From assembly GCA_038199375.1 (NCBI GenBank), contig JBBPZA010000114.1:1-64000 (forward strand): a DNA stretch of 64,000 nt. The letters run 5' to 3'. The translations under genes were made by a program, and so were the position numbers. The notes beneath the pieces were generated by a model. The model saw only the letters and a program-made list of their open reading frames with translations, was not told the DNA's origin and did not search any database. Source of the stretch: JBBPZA01 sp038199375 (GTDB taxonomy: Bacteria; Actinomycetota; Thermoleophilia; Solirubrobacterales; Solirubrobacteraceae). Below, one piece after another: positions 14,914-24,900 of the stretch (position 1 is its first letter; each line of letters opens with the position of its first letter).

Positions 14914-17208
14914 CTACTGAACCAGCGTCTGGTCCGCCCGCCGCGCCGCTTCTCCGGGCCGATGCTCGTTGAAGTGGCCTTCCTGCTCGCCCACCACGTC
15001 GAGGAGGGCGTGGACGACGGCCGGGTCGAACTGCGTGCCCGCACCCCGGTGAAGCTCGGCCATCGCGACGCGCGGGGAGCGCGCAAGGCGATAGGGGCGG
15101 CCGCTCACGATCGCGTCGTAGGCGTCGCAGGCGAAGACGATGCGGCTCGGAAGCGGGATCTCCGAGCCCGCGAGGCCGTCCGGATAGCCGGTCCCGTCCC
15201 AGCGCTCGTGCTCGTGGCGCACCGAGCGCGCGATCTGCTCGAGGCCCGGCACGGCCCGGAGGATGCGCTCGCCGATGACGGGGTGCTCGCGCATCATCAT
15301 CCACTCCCGCTCGTCGAGCGAGCTCGGCTTGAGCAGGATCTCGTCGGGCATCCCGATCTTGCCGACGTCGTGGAGCAGCGCGACGGCCTCCACCTCGTCG
15401 ATGGCGGCCGCGGAGAGGCCGAGCCGCCACGCGACGGCCGAGGCCAGCGTCACTGTGGCCTCGCTGTGGCGGCCGGTGTAGCCGTCCCGCGCCTCGAGCG
15501 CGGCCCCGAGTGCCACGAGGTTCGCGCGCCACTGGAGCGCGAGCTCGCGGCGGCCGCGGACCACGGTCTTCTTCAGCGCGCGCCGGTCGCGCTCGAGCAG
15601 TCGCGTTCGCAGATCACGAAGCAGCAGGATGAGCACGAGGATCGCCGCCATCACCAGGCCGCCGATCTCCTGGCCCGTCATGAAGACCGCCGCTACGAGC
15701 ACGGCGATCAGCACGTCGGCGATGACCGGAGCATCCAGGGCGCGGGAGTCCGGCCCGACGCCGGGTGTCTCGCTCTCTGCTTTGCCGGGGCCCAGAAGCG
15801 CGCCCGCGGCAATGGCGGCGGCCCCCAGCGGCAGTCCTATCTGCCACCAGGTGCCCGGCACGAGCACGATGTCGTCGAGCCTCAGCGCCCAGGGAACGGT
15901 GGCCGCGACGGCGACCAGGTAGCCGGCGCCCACCAAGGTGGCGTCGAGCCGCTGGCGCGGGTGGATCCAGTAGGCGACCAGCAGCGCTGCGGCGACGAGC
16001 GCGACCCCGAGCACGGCTGCCGAGATCCGGCTCGCGACGAGCGCGGCGGAGACCGGCTCGTCGACGAGCATGGCGAGGAGCACTGCCGCGGCGAAGGCGC
16101 TCACGCCGAGCAGGACGCCGGCCACGTCGAGGACGCGGTAGCGATCGCGCAGCCAGCTGGCGTCGACGAGGAGCAGCAGGCCGGTGGCGCTCGCGATACC
16201 GGCGGGCAGGCCGGCGAAGGGCACGAACCACAGGGCGAGCCCGGCCGCGATGAGCGCCCACCCGGTGCGCGCGCGTCCGGCCGCCTCCCACGCCGCCAGA
16301 GCGCACGCCCCGATGGCCACCAGCATCGCGAAGGCGGTCGTGGCGGCGCCCACCGGAGCGGCGTCGACCCCTGCGGTGACCCAGGCGGCGACCGTGCCGG
16401 CGACGAGGGTCCCCACGACCACGAGCGCGCGACGCTCGCGGCCCTCGTCGGCGACGTCGCAGGGCGCATCTGCGCACGGAGCGACTGATCCCTCCGGAAC
16501 CAGGCTCGCGCCGAGACGATCCTCGACCGCGCCGCGCCTGAGCCTCGCCACGCCGAGCGCCGATCGCGCCGTGCCCAGCAGGGCGGTCAGGGTCTCACCC
16601 TCGTCGGGATAGCACGCCGATCCCGCGCTTGCGGTGACCCGCGCCAGGGGCCCGGCGCCGGGCACGGCGCGCTCGACCGCGGCCACCCCGCGTGCGATCA
16701 CGCGCTCGGCCTCCTCGGCCGCGATCCCGGGAAGCAGCAGGACGAAGTCGCGCTCGCCGTAGCGGGCCATGACGTCCTCGCCCCGGAGCACGGCGAGCGT
16801 CTCGTAGGCCACCGTCCGCAGGACCTCCTCGGCCGCCGCCGAGCCGAGCTCCTGCTCCACCCGTTCGAAGTCGTCGAGCTCGATGTAGACCAGCGTGAAG
16901 CGCTCTCCGCGCCGGCGGGCGCGGGAGAGCTCTCCGGCGGCGCGCTGGTCGAACGCGTCGGCGGTCGGCAGCCCCGTCAGCGGATCGCGGAGGGGAAGCC
17001 CCCTCGCCGCGCGACCCGCCTCCCGCGCACGCTGACGGTCGAACCACACCAGGAGCGCGAGCGCGCATGCCCCCAACCCGAGAATCCCCCACCGCAGCAC
17101 CGGATCGAGGCGAGGGCCCAGGCCCGCGAGGGCCAGGCTCGCCGCCGCGGTGATCGCGACCGCGAGCCACCAACCGATGGACTGGCCGTCCTTGGCAAGC
17201 GACTTCAT
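14914..17208 (-). CDS. Membrane protein with degenerate GGDEF and intact HD-GYP domains
   Basis: About 764 residues from ATG 17208 (a TTG at 17238 would add ten). Order: two membrane segments (about 14-55); a GGDEF-like domain (about 65-235) whose signature reads ARYGERDF, so the GG(D/E)EF loop is lost; eight to ten membrane segments (about 255-500); and an HD-GYP domain at the C-terminus. There LLHDVGKIG, MMREHPVIGERIL, HEHERWDGTGYPDGLAG and CDAYDAIVSGRPYR are all present. Expected activity is c-di-GMP phosphodiesterase, with the N-terminal domain perhaps binding GTP as a regulator. The membrane block lies between the two cytosolic domains. Confidence 0.85.
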   Translation of the reverse strand: MKSLAKDGQSIGWWLAVAITAAASLALAGLGPRLDPVLRWGILGLGACALALLVWFDRQRAREAGRAARGLPLRDPLTGLPTADAFDQRAAGELSRARRRGERFTLVYIELDDFERVEQELGSAAAEEVLRTVAYETLAVLRGEDVMARYGERDFVLLLPGIAAEEAERVIARGVAAVERAVPGAGPLARVTASAGSACYPDEGETLTALLGTARSALGVARLRRGAVEDRLGASLVPEGSVAPCADAPCDVADEGRERRALVVVGTLVAGTVAAWVTAGVDAAPVGAATTAFAMLVAIGACALAAWEAAGRARTGWALIAAGLALWFVPFAGLPAGIASATGLLLLVDASWLRDRYRVLDVAGVLLGVSAFAAAVLLAMLVDEPVSAALVASRISAAVLGVALVAAALLVAYWIHPRQRLDATLVGAGYLVAVAATVPWALRLDDIVLVPGTWWQIGLPLGAAAIAAGALLGPGKAESETPGVGPDSRALDAPVIADVLIAVLVAAVFMTGQEIGGLVMAAILVLILLLRDLRTRLLERDRRALKKTVVRGRRELALQWRANLVALGAALEARDGYTGRHSEATVTLASAVAWRLGLSAAAIDEVEAVALLHDVGKIGMPDEILLKPSSLDEREWMMMREHPVIGERILRAVPGLEQIARSVRHEHERWDGTGYPDGLAGSEIPLPSRIVFACDAYDAIVSGRPYRLARSPRVAMAELHRGAGTQFDPAVVHALLDVVGEQEGHFNEHRPGEAARRADQTLVQ

Positions 17209-17273
17209 CGGGTTAAGGTATACGCGGTTGTCGCGCAAAGACCAAGTGCGCGACTAGCCTTGCGGCTCAAGCG

Positions 17274-17579
17274 ATGGACCACACGCAGAAGATCGCCAAG
17301 AACCTCGAGCGCTTCGCCCAGGCGATCGCGGCACACGATCGCGAGAACCCGACGCACACGGCGTGGGGTATCGGCCTCAACGGCTTCGACCTCGAGCGGC
17401 TCGGCCTCGAGGAGGGCGAGGAGATCCTGCCGGGGATCGTCATCCAGGCCGACGGCGGCGTCACGGGGAACTTCCGCGTGCTCTGCGACGGCGAGCACGA
17501 CCTCGAGCTCGAGGAGGCAGAGGCGGAGGTCGTCGAGGCGGTCTCAGATCGAGAGCTCCCGGTCATCCGGACGGACTGA
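17274..17579 (+). CDS. Small acidic hypothetical protein
   Basis: 101 residues, strongly acidic C-terminus (HDLELEEAEAEVVEAV), N-terminus helical and basic (TQKIAKNLERFAQAIAAHD). Soluble, no signal peptide, not recognised. It is divergent from the HD-GYP gene across 65 bases. Its last 17 bases overlap the end of the convergent ketopantoate reductase gene. Confidence 0.6.
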   Translation: MDHTQKIAKNLERFAQAIAAHDRENPTHTAWGIGLNGFDLERLGLEEGEEILPGIVIQADGGVTGNFRVLCDGEHDLELEEAEAEVVEAVSDRELPVIRTD

Positions 17580-18477
17580 CCGACGCCTCCCCGCCCGCCG
17601 CTCGGGCCACTCGCGCTGCCAGCCGCGAGATGGTCGGAGTCGCCAGCCCGTGGCGCTCGCCGGCCCGGACGACGGCCCAGCCGATCGCGTCGAGCTCTGG
17701 CTCCCGACCCGCACGCACGTCGCGCCGCATCGAGGAGCCGAGCTCGGGATGGGCGGCGTCGAGCTCGCTCATGGTCTCGGCGGGCGCGACGGCGGCACCC
17801 TCCGCTGCGGCGACCGCGCAGGCCTCCTCCACGCATGCCCGCAGCTCCGCGCGCAGCTCGGGGGTAGTGCGGATCGGGCCGATCGGTTGGTCGTAGGCGG
17901 TCGTCGCGAGGGCCAGCGCGCACAGGCGGCAGAGCTTGCTCCACGTGACCTGCGCCTCGGAAGAGCCGGCCGCGGCGGGCACGCCCGCCCGCTCGAGGAG
18001 CTCGACGCCCTCGTCGAGCGCAGACCGGCGCGCCGGGTCGTCGCAGGCCACCTCGACGCGCAGGAACGGACTGCTCTGGACGATCTCCCCGGGCTCGGGA
18101 CGATCGGACTCCACGCGGATGGCTCCCGCGACCGCCCGGGCCCCGAAGCGTTGGTGAAGCGCCTCGCGGTGACCCAGGCCGTTGAGGAGCGGGACGACCA
18201 GCCCCGGCTCGGCGCGCACGAGCCCGAGCGCGGCCTCCAGACTCGTCGCCTTGACGGCGACCACCAGGAGGTCCACACGCTTCTCGAGCGCGGTCTCCAC
18301 GCGCGGCCGGGCGACGAACGTCTCGCGGAGGAAGCTGGACCGCACACGCAGGCCGTGATCGGCGATGTAGGCCGCCGTCGCCGGCCGCGCCAGCACCGTC
18401 ACCCCAACGCCCGCGCGGTCAAGCGCTCCGGCGAGGAAGCCGCCGACCCCGCCGGCGCCGAGGATCGCGACCTTCAT
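17563..18477 (-). CDS. 2-dehydropantoate (ketopantoate) 2-reductase family protein
   Basis: 304 residues from ATG 18477. MKVAILGAGGVGGFLAGAL is the GxGxxG NADPH-binding motif. VDLLVVAVKATSLEAAL carries the V-K segment of the family, VVPLLNGLGHREAL the N-G motif, and TWSKLCRLCALALATTA the catalytic lysine/Asn helix. Known members make pantoate for CoA synthesis, but many paralogues act on other 2-keto acids. No other pantothenate gene is nearby, so panE itself is not assured. The start overlaps the stop of the TetR remnant by four bases (ATGA). Confidence 0.82.
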   Translation of the reverse strand: MKVAILGAGGVGGFLAGALDRAGVGVTVLARPATAAYIADHGLRVRSSFLRETFVARPRVETALEKRVDLLVVAVKATSLEAALGLVRAEPGLVVPLLNGLGHREALHQRFGARAVAGAIRVESDRPEPGEIVQSSPFLRVEVACDDPARRSALDEGVELLERAGVPAAAGSSEAQVTWSKLCRLCALALATTAYDQPIGPIRTTPELRAELRACVEEACAVAAAEGAAVAPAETMSELDAAHPELGSSMRRDVRAGREPELDAIGWAVVRAGERHGLATPTISRLAARVARAAGGEASVSPSG

Positions 18478-18707
18478 GCCAACTCGTCGGCGACGCGCGG
18501 CCGCTGGTGAGCGTCGCTGGACTTGTCGTCCTTCACGGGCTCGACGGGGAGCGCGAGGTCGCTGAGGTCCTGCTGCGCCCGTGCGACGTGCGCGCCTCGG
18601 TGCAGGAGCTCGGCGAGCTCGGTGCCGTGGTGCTCGTGGTGAATGAGGGCGGCGATCTGCGACATCGTCACCGATCGCAGCCCGTGCTCGGCCACCAGAG
18701 CAGGCAT
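18474..18707 (-). pseudogene. TetR-family regulator remnant with internal deletion
   Basis: 77 residues. PALVAEHGLRSVTMSQIA is the first helix and start of the HTH of TetR proteins. The next residues LIHHEHHGTELAELLHRGA and AHVARAQQDLSD match the ligand-binding domain of one TetR subgroup, so the rest of the HTH and about 60-100 residues between are missing. The N-terminal lead into helix 1 is also lost. The stop still overlaps the ATG of the ketopantoate reductase gene, so the regulator probably once headed that operon. Confidence 0.5.
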
Positions 18708-18814
18708 CCGAGCATGGCCGCACCACGGCGGCGGCGGCGACGCGCTCCGATCGACGGCCGACGAGCCGACTCCGCTCGAAACAAGCGCCTCACCCCGGCC
18801 GCCACGGGACGGTC

Positions 18815-19273
18815 CTAGCGGCCGAGCCGGCGCACGAACTCGCGCGCCTGGCCCGCCACCTCGCCCAGCTGCCGGCGCACTTCGGCCATGCCGGCGCGCA
18901 GCTCGGGGTCGCCGACCTCTACGGGCATCATCGAGTCTTGGAGGGTTGCCAGGGCGCCGTCGGCCCGAGCGACGGCGTCCACAGCCTGCTCGAGGAAGTC
19001 CCGGACCCCGCGCGACGGAGCTCCGGCCGGCGGGGTTTCGAAGGAGCCCCGCGGGAGCTGATGGCGGTCGGCGAACTCCGTGTGGGTCCGTTTCGCCCGG
19101 CCGTAGGCTGCCTGGACGGGACCGAAGAGCCCCTCCTCGAGCCGGTCGGCGCCCGCGTCGTCGAGCCGCTCGTAGGCGTCGCCCAGCGCCCCGAGGGCGA
19201 AGCCGATGTCCTCCGCCGCCGCCGCGAGGGCGTCGAGCAGCTGCTGCTGGGCCTCCGCGGTGTCATACGCCAT
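18815..19273 (-). CDS. Helical hypothetical protein
   Basis: 152 residues, almost all predicted alpha-helix (AYDTAEAQQQLLDALAAAAE near the start, RQLGEVAGQAREFVRRLGR at the end), no membrane segment and no signal peptide. Resembles a small coiled-coil or four-helix protein; no family recognised. It is monocistronic. The stop is followed by unrelated sequence leading to the TetR remnant. Confidence 0.6.
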   Translation of the reverse strand: MAYDTAEAQQQLLDALAAAAEDIGFALGALGDAYERLDDAGADRLEEGLFGPVQAAYGRAKRTHTEFADRHQLPRGSFETPPAGAPSRGVRDFLEQAVDAVARADGALATLQDSMMPVEVGDPELRAGMAEVRRQLGEVAGQAREFVRRLGR

Positions 19274-19398
19274 GCCGGACCCAGGCTACGACGCTCGGGC
19301 CGGTTCGGGGCCGCTCCGCATGACCGATGATTTCCCGGGCCCCGCGCGGTCGTATGTAAGACGAGAGGCGAATCGGAACCGATGCAGAGGAGTGCGAC

Positions 19399-19633
19399 AT
19401 GAGCCTTCCGCAGATCGTGTCACGAGACGAATGGCTGGCTGCCCGCAAGGAGCTTCCTGCGAGAGGGCGATGCCGTCTCTCACACGTACTCGACCTACGC
19501 GCGCGGGGCCGAGATGACCGGCGGCTCCTACTACTTCCTCGACCTCACCGCGCTCGGGCGCCAGGAGGAGTGGGAGGAGCCGAAGGGTCGTGCGACCACC
19601 GCACACGGCGCCCGCCCGGACTTCTCGGACTGA
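19399..19633 (+). pseudogene. DUF899 (thioredoxin-like) gene with large internal deletion
   Basis: A good AGGAG site precedes ATG 19399. The first 19 residues, MSLPQIVSRDEWLAARKEL, are the N-terminus of DUF899 proteins. The frame then changes and the next stretch encodes VSHTYSTYARGAEM followed by YYFLDLTALGRQEEWEEPKG and stop 19631-19633, which is the family C-terminus. Some 150 central residues of the usual about 230 are missing, including the thioredoxin-like core. The gene is dead, but both ends are well preserved, so the deletion is recent. Confidence 0.75.
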
Positions 19634-19789
19634 CCCGGAGCGGAGGCCTACTCGGAAGCGGCGTGATCGGCGGCTTGTAACTTCGCGGCACTCCACGCTG
19701 TCCTAGCGATTCTCAGAGCCCTGTACGGGTAGGCGCTTGCTCGACGGAGGAAACGGGCAAGCGAGCGGGATCGACCGGAGGTATGTGAG

Positions 19790-20788
19790 ATGGCGCACCA
19801 ACCAGGAGTCCGCAACGACCAGCGCGAGGCCATGCTTCGCGGCCAGGCCGACGCGCGGAGCGCTCCAGACTCGCCCACCGACCTTGACAAGGGCTCGTTG
19901 CTTGGCGTGCTCAAGCGGACGTTCCGCGAGTTCAAGGAGGACAACCTCACCGATTGGGCGGCGGCGCTCACCTACTACGGCATCCTGTCGATCTTCCCCG
20001 CCCTGCTGGCCTTGATCTCGATCTTGGGATTGATCGGCACCTCGGCGACGCAGCCGCTGATCACCAATCTCTCCTCGGTGGCGCCCGGGCCCGCAAAGGA
20101 GATCGTCACCAGCACGATCACCAACCTCCAGAAGAGCCAGGGCGCCGCGGGAGTGCTCTTCTTCGTCGGGCTCGGCGGCGCGCTGTGGTCGGCTTCGGGC
20201 TACGTGGCCGCCTTCATGCGCGCTTCCAACGCCATCTACGACGTCGAGGAGGGCCGCCCGATCTGGAAGACCCTTCCCGTCCGGGTCGGGGTCACCGTCG
20301 TGTTGCTCGTCCTGCTTGCCGTCAGCGCGGTTGCCGTGGTGCTCACCGGGGGGCTGGCCGAGCAGGCCGGAAACCTTGTCGGGGTCGGAAGCAGCGCGGT
20401 GACGGTGTGGGACATCGCCAAGTGGCCCGTGCTCCTGTTCGTCATCAGCTTCATGTTCGCGCTGCTCTACTGGGCCTCGCCCAACGTCAAGCAGCCGGGC
20501 TTTCGTTGGGTCAGCCCCGGGGGGTTGCTGGCGGTCTTCCTGTGGATCGTCGCCTCGGCGGCGTTTGCCTTCTACGTCGCCAACTTCGGCTCCTACAACA
20601 AGACTTACGGGGCTATCGGCGGCGTGATCGTCTTTCTGACGTGGCTGTGGATCTCGAACATCGCCGTGCTCGTCGGCGCCGAGCTCAACGCCGAGCTCGA
20701 GCGTGGCCGCCAGATCGAGGCCGGTCACCCGGCCGAGGAGGAGCCCTTCCTCGAGCCACGCGACACCCGCAAGATGAAGAACGCATAG
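19790..20788 (+). CDS. YihY/BrkB-family inner-membrane protein
   Basis: 332 residues. After a cytosolic N-terminal 55 residues comes DNLTDWAAALTYYGILSIFP, the family signature. Six hydrophobic segments follow (about 65-85, 125-145, 165-190, 205-228, 240-262, 275-300), with GGALWSASGYVAAFMRASN and YNKTYGAIGGVIVFLTWLW also typical. Members were once mis-named RNase BN; their role is still unclear, possibly transport. A GGAGG lies about 13 bases before ATG 19790. Confidence 0.85.
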   Translation: MAHQPGVRNDQREAMLRGQADARSAPDSPTDLDKGSLLGVLKRTFREFKEDNLTDWAAALTYYGILSIFPALLALISILGLIGTSATQPLITNLSSVAPGPAKEIVTSTITNLQKSQGAAGVLFFVGLGGALWSASGYVAAFMRASNAIYDVEEGRPIWKTLPVRVGVTVVLLVLLAVSAVAVVLTGGLAEQAGNLVGVGSSAVTVWDIAKWPVLLFVISFMFALLYWASPNVKQPGFRWVSPGGLLAVFLWIVASAAFAFYVANFGSYNKTYGAIGGVIVFLTWLWISNIAVLVGAELNAELERGRQIEAGHPAEEEPFLEPRDTRKMKNA

Positions 20789-20865
20789 GACCCGGCGCCA
20801 CGTCCAGGGGGCCGTCGGCAAGCGCTGCGGCGCGGGACGGGACTGGGGAGGACGGGCCCAGCCGT

Positions 20866-21525
20866 ATGGTGTCGGAGATGCCCGAGCCCGAGGTGATCGC
20901 CCGCGGACCGTGGGAGCCACGCCAGGTCCAGACGCGTTGGCGCGAGGACCAGTTCGAGCCTGCGCCGGAGGTGTCGGCGGCCGCCGACGCGGCGATCGAG
21001 GCGCTTCGTGAGCGCGGCTCGCCCAGCCATGACGGGATGAGCGCGCGGCTGGCGAGCTTCGAGGTCGATCCTCCAGGGCTGGGTCTCGAGCTTCAGCCGT
21101 CACGGTGGTCACTGCGCCTCGTTGAGGACGCGGCCGCCCAGAGCCTCGCCTCCCAGTGCATCGCGCGAGCGGCCGACGGGCGATGGCTCGCCGGCCGGCG
21201 GGCTCCGTGGGTCGCGACGTGGGCGGGACGCTGGGCGCTCGGCGCGGGCGGCGCCGTCGAGGTGGGCGAGGACCCCGTCGCGACCCTCGGGCGCGAGCTC
21301 GAGGAGGAGTGGTCGGTCCGGCCCGAGCGCCTGACGGTCGAGGCGCTCGTCCGCCTCCCCTCCGGGCTCGTGCTCCTCGTCGGCATGGCCTGGCTCGAGG
21401 AGGGGGCCGAGATCGTGCCAGACGACGAGCACGACGCCTTCGCGTGGTGGCCGGCCGATCCCGCGCACTGGCCGGAGGAGGCCCACGCTGCGCTGCGCAG
21501 GACCGCATCGCTGCTCGCGGCATGA
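20866..21525 (+). CDS. Nudix hydrolase
   Basis: 219 residues from ATG 20866 (or 215 from 20878). The Nudix box GAVEVGEDPVATLGRELEEE followed by W-S-V matches Gx5Ex7REUxEExGU except that the late Gly is Ser. The catalytic Glu residues are in place. The N-terminal 100 residues form a separate region rich in Glu/Arg, not recognised. Substrate is not predictable. It lies downstream of the YihY gene across 77 bases. Confidence 0.78.
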   Translation: MVSEMPEPEVIARGPWEPRQVQTRWREDQFEPAPEVSAAADAAIEALRERGSPSHDGMSARLASFEVDPPGLGLELQPSRWSLRLVEDAAAQSLASQCIARAADGRWLAGRRAPWVATWAGRWALGAGGAVEVGEDPVATLGRELEEEWSVRPERLTVEALVRLPSGLVLLVGMAWLEEGAEIVPDDEHDAFAWWPADPAHWPEEAHAALRRTASLLAA

Positions 21526-21580
21526 CGCGGTGCCGCTGTATGACCAGGCTCCCGTCCGCGAGCCCAGCCGCATCTCCGGC

Positions 21581-21913
21581 ATGACATCATTTGGCTTCCT
21601 GCGCGGGCTCTCGTTCGTCAACTCGGCCGCGTTCACCGGGCTGCTCGTCGCGTGGAGCGTGCCGGGGCTCGCCGGAGAGGAGGCGGTTCTGGGCTGGACG
21701 CACGGACTGATGTGGATCTGCCTTTCGCTGCTTTCGCTGGCCGCCGTCCGCCGGCGGACGATCCCCTTCTGGCTGGCGGTGGTGGTGGCCGTGATAGGCG
21801 GCTTGGGGCCCTTCGCCGGGTCCGCGGGCTTCGTCGTGGCGGGGCGTCGGGGGTGGCCTCGCAAGCGGCCGTCCAGGCACGGCGGGCCGTCGAAGCCCGC
21901 GCTAGAGTCCTAG
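21581..21913 (+). CDS. DUF3817-like small membrane protein
   Basis: About 110 residues with three hydrophobic segments (LSFVNSAAFTGLLVAWSVP; GWTHGLMWICLSLLSLAAV; FWLAVVVAVIGGLGPFAGS). The G-W-x-H-G motif in the second segment is typical of DUF3817-like proteins. A GTG at 21530 would add 17 polar residues; I prefer ATG 21581, close to the first membrane segment. The gene ends six bases before the 2-oxoglutarate dehydrogenase start. That proximity suggests co-transcription without implying shared function. Confidence 0.65.
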   Translation: MTSFGFLRGLSFVNSAAFTGLLVAWSVPGLAGEEAVLGWTHGLMWICLSLLSLAAVRRRTIPFWLAVVVAVIGGLGPFAGSAGFVVAGRRGWPRKRPSRHGGPSKPALES

Positions 21914-21919
21914 CAACGC

Positions 21920-24900
21920 ATGGCGGTCAGCACGACCATCAGGGTCGAGATGCCAAAAATGGGCGAGTCGGTGTCGGAAGGCACCGTGCTCGAGTGGCAC
22001 AAGCAGGAGGGCGACCGGGTCGCGCCCGACGAGACGCTCGTCGAGATCTCCACCGACAAGGTCGACGCCGAAGTCCCGGCGCCCGCCGGGGGAACCCTGG
22101 TCAGGATCCACGCTCCCGAGGGCGAGACGGTCGTGGTCGGCGCACTGCTCGCCGAGATCTCGGCCGGAAACCGGGACGACGGCGACGGCGACGGTCCGGG
22201 GGACGTTGACGGCGTGCACATCCCGATGACGGCGACGACCGATCCCGCCGGCGAGGGCGAGTCGGTGGCCACCCTGGAGACGGCGGCCACCGAGGCCGAC
22301 CAGATGGCCGAGCAGCCCGGCGAGGAGGATCCCCGCCGCGGCAACGGTGGACCGACGACGACGATGGCGCCCGGCACGGTCGACGTCGTCATGCCCCAGA
22401 TGGGCGAGTCCGTCTCCGAGGGCACAGTGCTCGAGTGGACGAAGGAGGCCGGCGAAGAGGTCCGAGTCGACGAGACGATCGTCGAGATCTCGACCGACAA
22501 GGTCGACGCCGAAGTACCCGCACCCCAGGACGGGGTGCTTGCGGAGATCCTCGTCGATGCGGGCGAGACGGTCCGCGTCGGACAGGTGCTCGCGCGGCTG
22601 GCGCCGAGCGGCGCCCCATGGGCGAAGGCGCCGGACCCCGGGGACCCCGGGCCCAGCGCGCCCGCCCCTCAGGCGGCGCAGGCGGCCGAGCCGGAGCCCG
22701 AGCTCGAGCTGGAAGACGGCAGGAGGGCCTCCCCCGTCGCCAAGCGGATCGCCGCCGCTCACGGGATCGACCTCGCCACCGTGCGGGGAAGCGGGCGAGG
22801 CGGGCGCATCGCCAAGGCCGACGTCCTCGAAGTCCTCGGGAACGGAGGAGCGCCGGCGGCAGCCGAGCGACCCGTCGTCGCGGAGCCACCCGCCAGTGTG
22901 CAGCCACCCGCGGTCACGGAGCTGCCCGCGGTCGCAAAGCCGGCCCAGGCGACGCCGCTCAGGGGCGCCGCGGCGATGCTCGCCCGCTACATGGACGAGT
23001 CGCGCGCGATTCCGACGGCGACCTCGTTTCGCACCATCACCGTGACGACCATGGACGGCCGGCGCGCGCAGCTCAAGGCCGCCGGCCGGCGCGTTTCCTT
23101 CACCCACCTCATCGCCTTCGCCATCGCCCGCGCGGCCACGGAGCGCATGCCGGCGATGGCCCACCACTTCGAGGAGGTCGACGGAAAGCCCACCCGTCTC
23201 GACGACGGCGCCGTCAACCTGGGCATCGCGGTCGACGTCGAGAAGAGGGACGGCACGCGCACGCTGATGGTGCCGGTCATCCGCGACGCGGGTCGGCGCT
23301 CGTTCAGCGACTTCCTCGCCGCCTTCGGCGACCTCGTCTCCGGCGCCCGCGAGAACACGCTGACCGCCGACGACCTCGTCGGCGCCAACATGTCGCTGAC
23401 CAACCCGGGGGGGATCGGGACCGTCGCCTCGGTTCCGCGCCTGATGCCCGGGCAGGGCACGATCGTGGCGACGGGCTCCATCGACTACCCGGTCGGCCTC
23501 GCCGCCGTCGGCGAGCGGATCGGCGCCGAGAAGGCCATGACGATGACCTCGACCTACGACCACCGGGTCATCCAGGGCGCCGAGTCCGGCCGCTTCCTCG
23601 CGGTCGTGGAGGAGTACCTCCAGGGCGAGCACGGCTTCTACGAGGCCGTCTTCGCCTCGCTCGAGATAGAGCTCGTCGCAGCCCCGCCGCCGCCGCCGCA
23701 GCTTGCCGCGGTACCCGAGGCGGTCCCGGCCCCGGTTGCCGCGCCCGCCCCGGCGGCTGAGCCCGACGAGCGACTCCTCCAGGCCGTCCAGGCGGCGATG
23801 TCGCTCATCAAGGCCCACCGCACCCACGGCCACCTCGCAGCCACGCTCGACCCGCTCGGCGCCCGCCCCTTCGGCGACCCGTCGCTCGATCCCGAGCCGC
23901 TCAGCCTCACGCCGGAGCTGATGCGCAAGATCCCCGCGCGGATCCTTCGCACCTACGTCGAGGGCGAGACGCTCGCCGAGGTGATCCCCCATCTGGCCGA
24001 GGTCTACTGCGGCCCGATCGCCTACGAGATCGAGCACATCGCCTCCCACCGCCAGCGCGTGTGGCTGCGCGAGAGGATCGAGTCGGGCACCTTCCGCGAG
24101 CGGCTGACCGAGGAGGAGCAGCGCTGGCTCCTGCGGCGGTTGACCAAGGTCGACGCGCTCGAGCGCTTCATGCACAAGGCCTACCTCGGCCAGAAGCAGT
24201 TCTCGATCGAGGGGCTGGACATGACCGTCCCGATGCTCGACGAGCTCATCCAGCTCGCGGCCGGCGCCGGGGCCCACGAGGTCGTGCTCGGCATGGCCCA
24301 CCGGGGGCGGCTCAACGTCCTCGCCCACAACCTCGGCCGCCCCTACGACACGATCTTCGCCGAGTTCGAGGGCGCCTCGACGCTCGAGGCCGTCACGACG
24401 ATGCCCCAGGGCGGCACCGGAGACGTCAAGTACCACCACGGGGCGGACGGCTCCTACGAGCTCGCCGACAACACCTCGATCATCGTGCGCCTGGAGTCCA
24501 ACCCCTCGCATCTCGAGTTCGTCTCCCCGGTCGTCGAGGGAGCGTGCCGCGCTGCGCAGACCCAGCGTGAGGGCCCTTACGCCAAGCACGACCGCAACGC
24601 GGCGGTGCCGATCGTGATCCACGGCGACGCGTCCTTCCCCGCACAGGGCGTCGTGGCCGAGACCTTCAACCTCCAGGCGCTCGACGGCTACACCGTCGGC
24701 GGGACGGTCCACCTGATCACCAACAACCAGGTCGGGTTCACCACCGATCCGGACGACGCGCGCTCGACCCAGTGGGCGTCGGACCTCGCCAAGGGCTTCG
24801 ACGTCCCGATCATCCACGTGAACTCCGACAACCCCGAGGCGTGCGTCGCCGCCGTGCGCCTCGCCTTCGCCTTCCGGCAGGAGTTCGGCCACGACGTGCT

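Noticed and set aside
14138..15532. 464-residue open frame antisense to the Ppx/GppA gene end, running across the HD-GYP gene end
   Set aside because: Composition is that of a shadow frame, and both real genes are strongly supported by motifs.
21902..24892. 996-residue open frame antisense to the 2-oxoglutarate dehydrogenase gene
   Set aside because: It is the mirror of very GC-rich coding sequence; its translation is low-complexity Arg/Asp/Gly/Val with no family motif, while the plus-strand frame is a clear enzyme.
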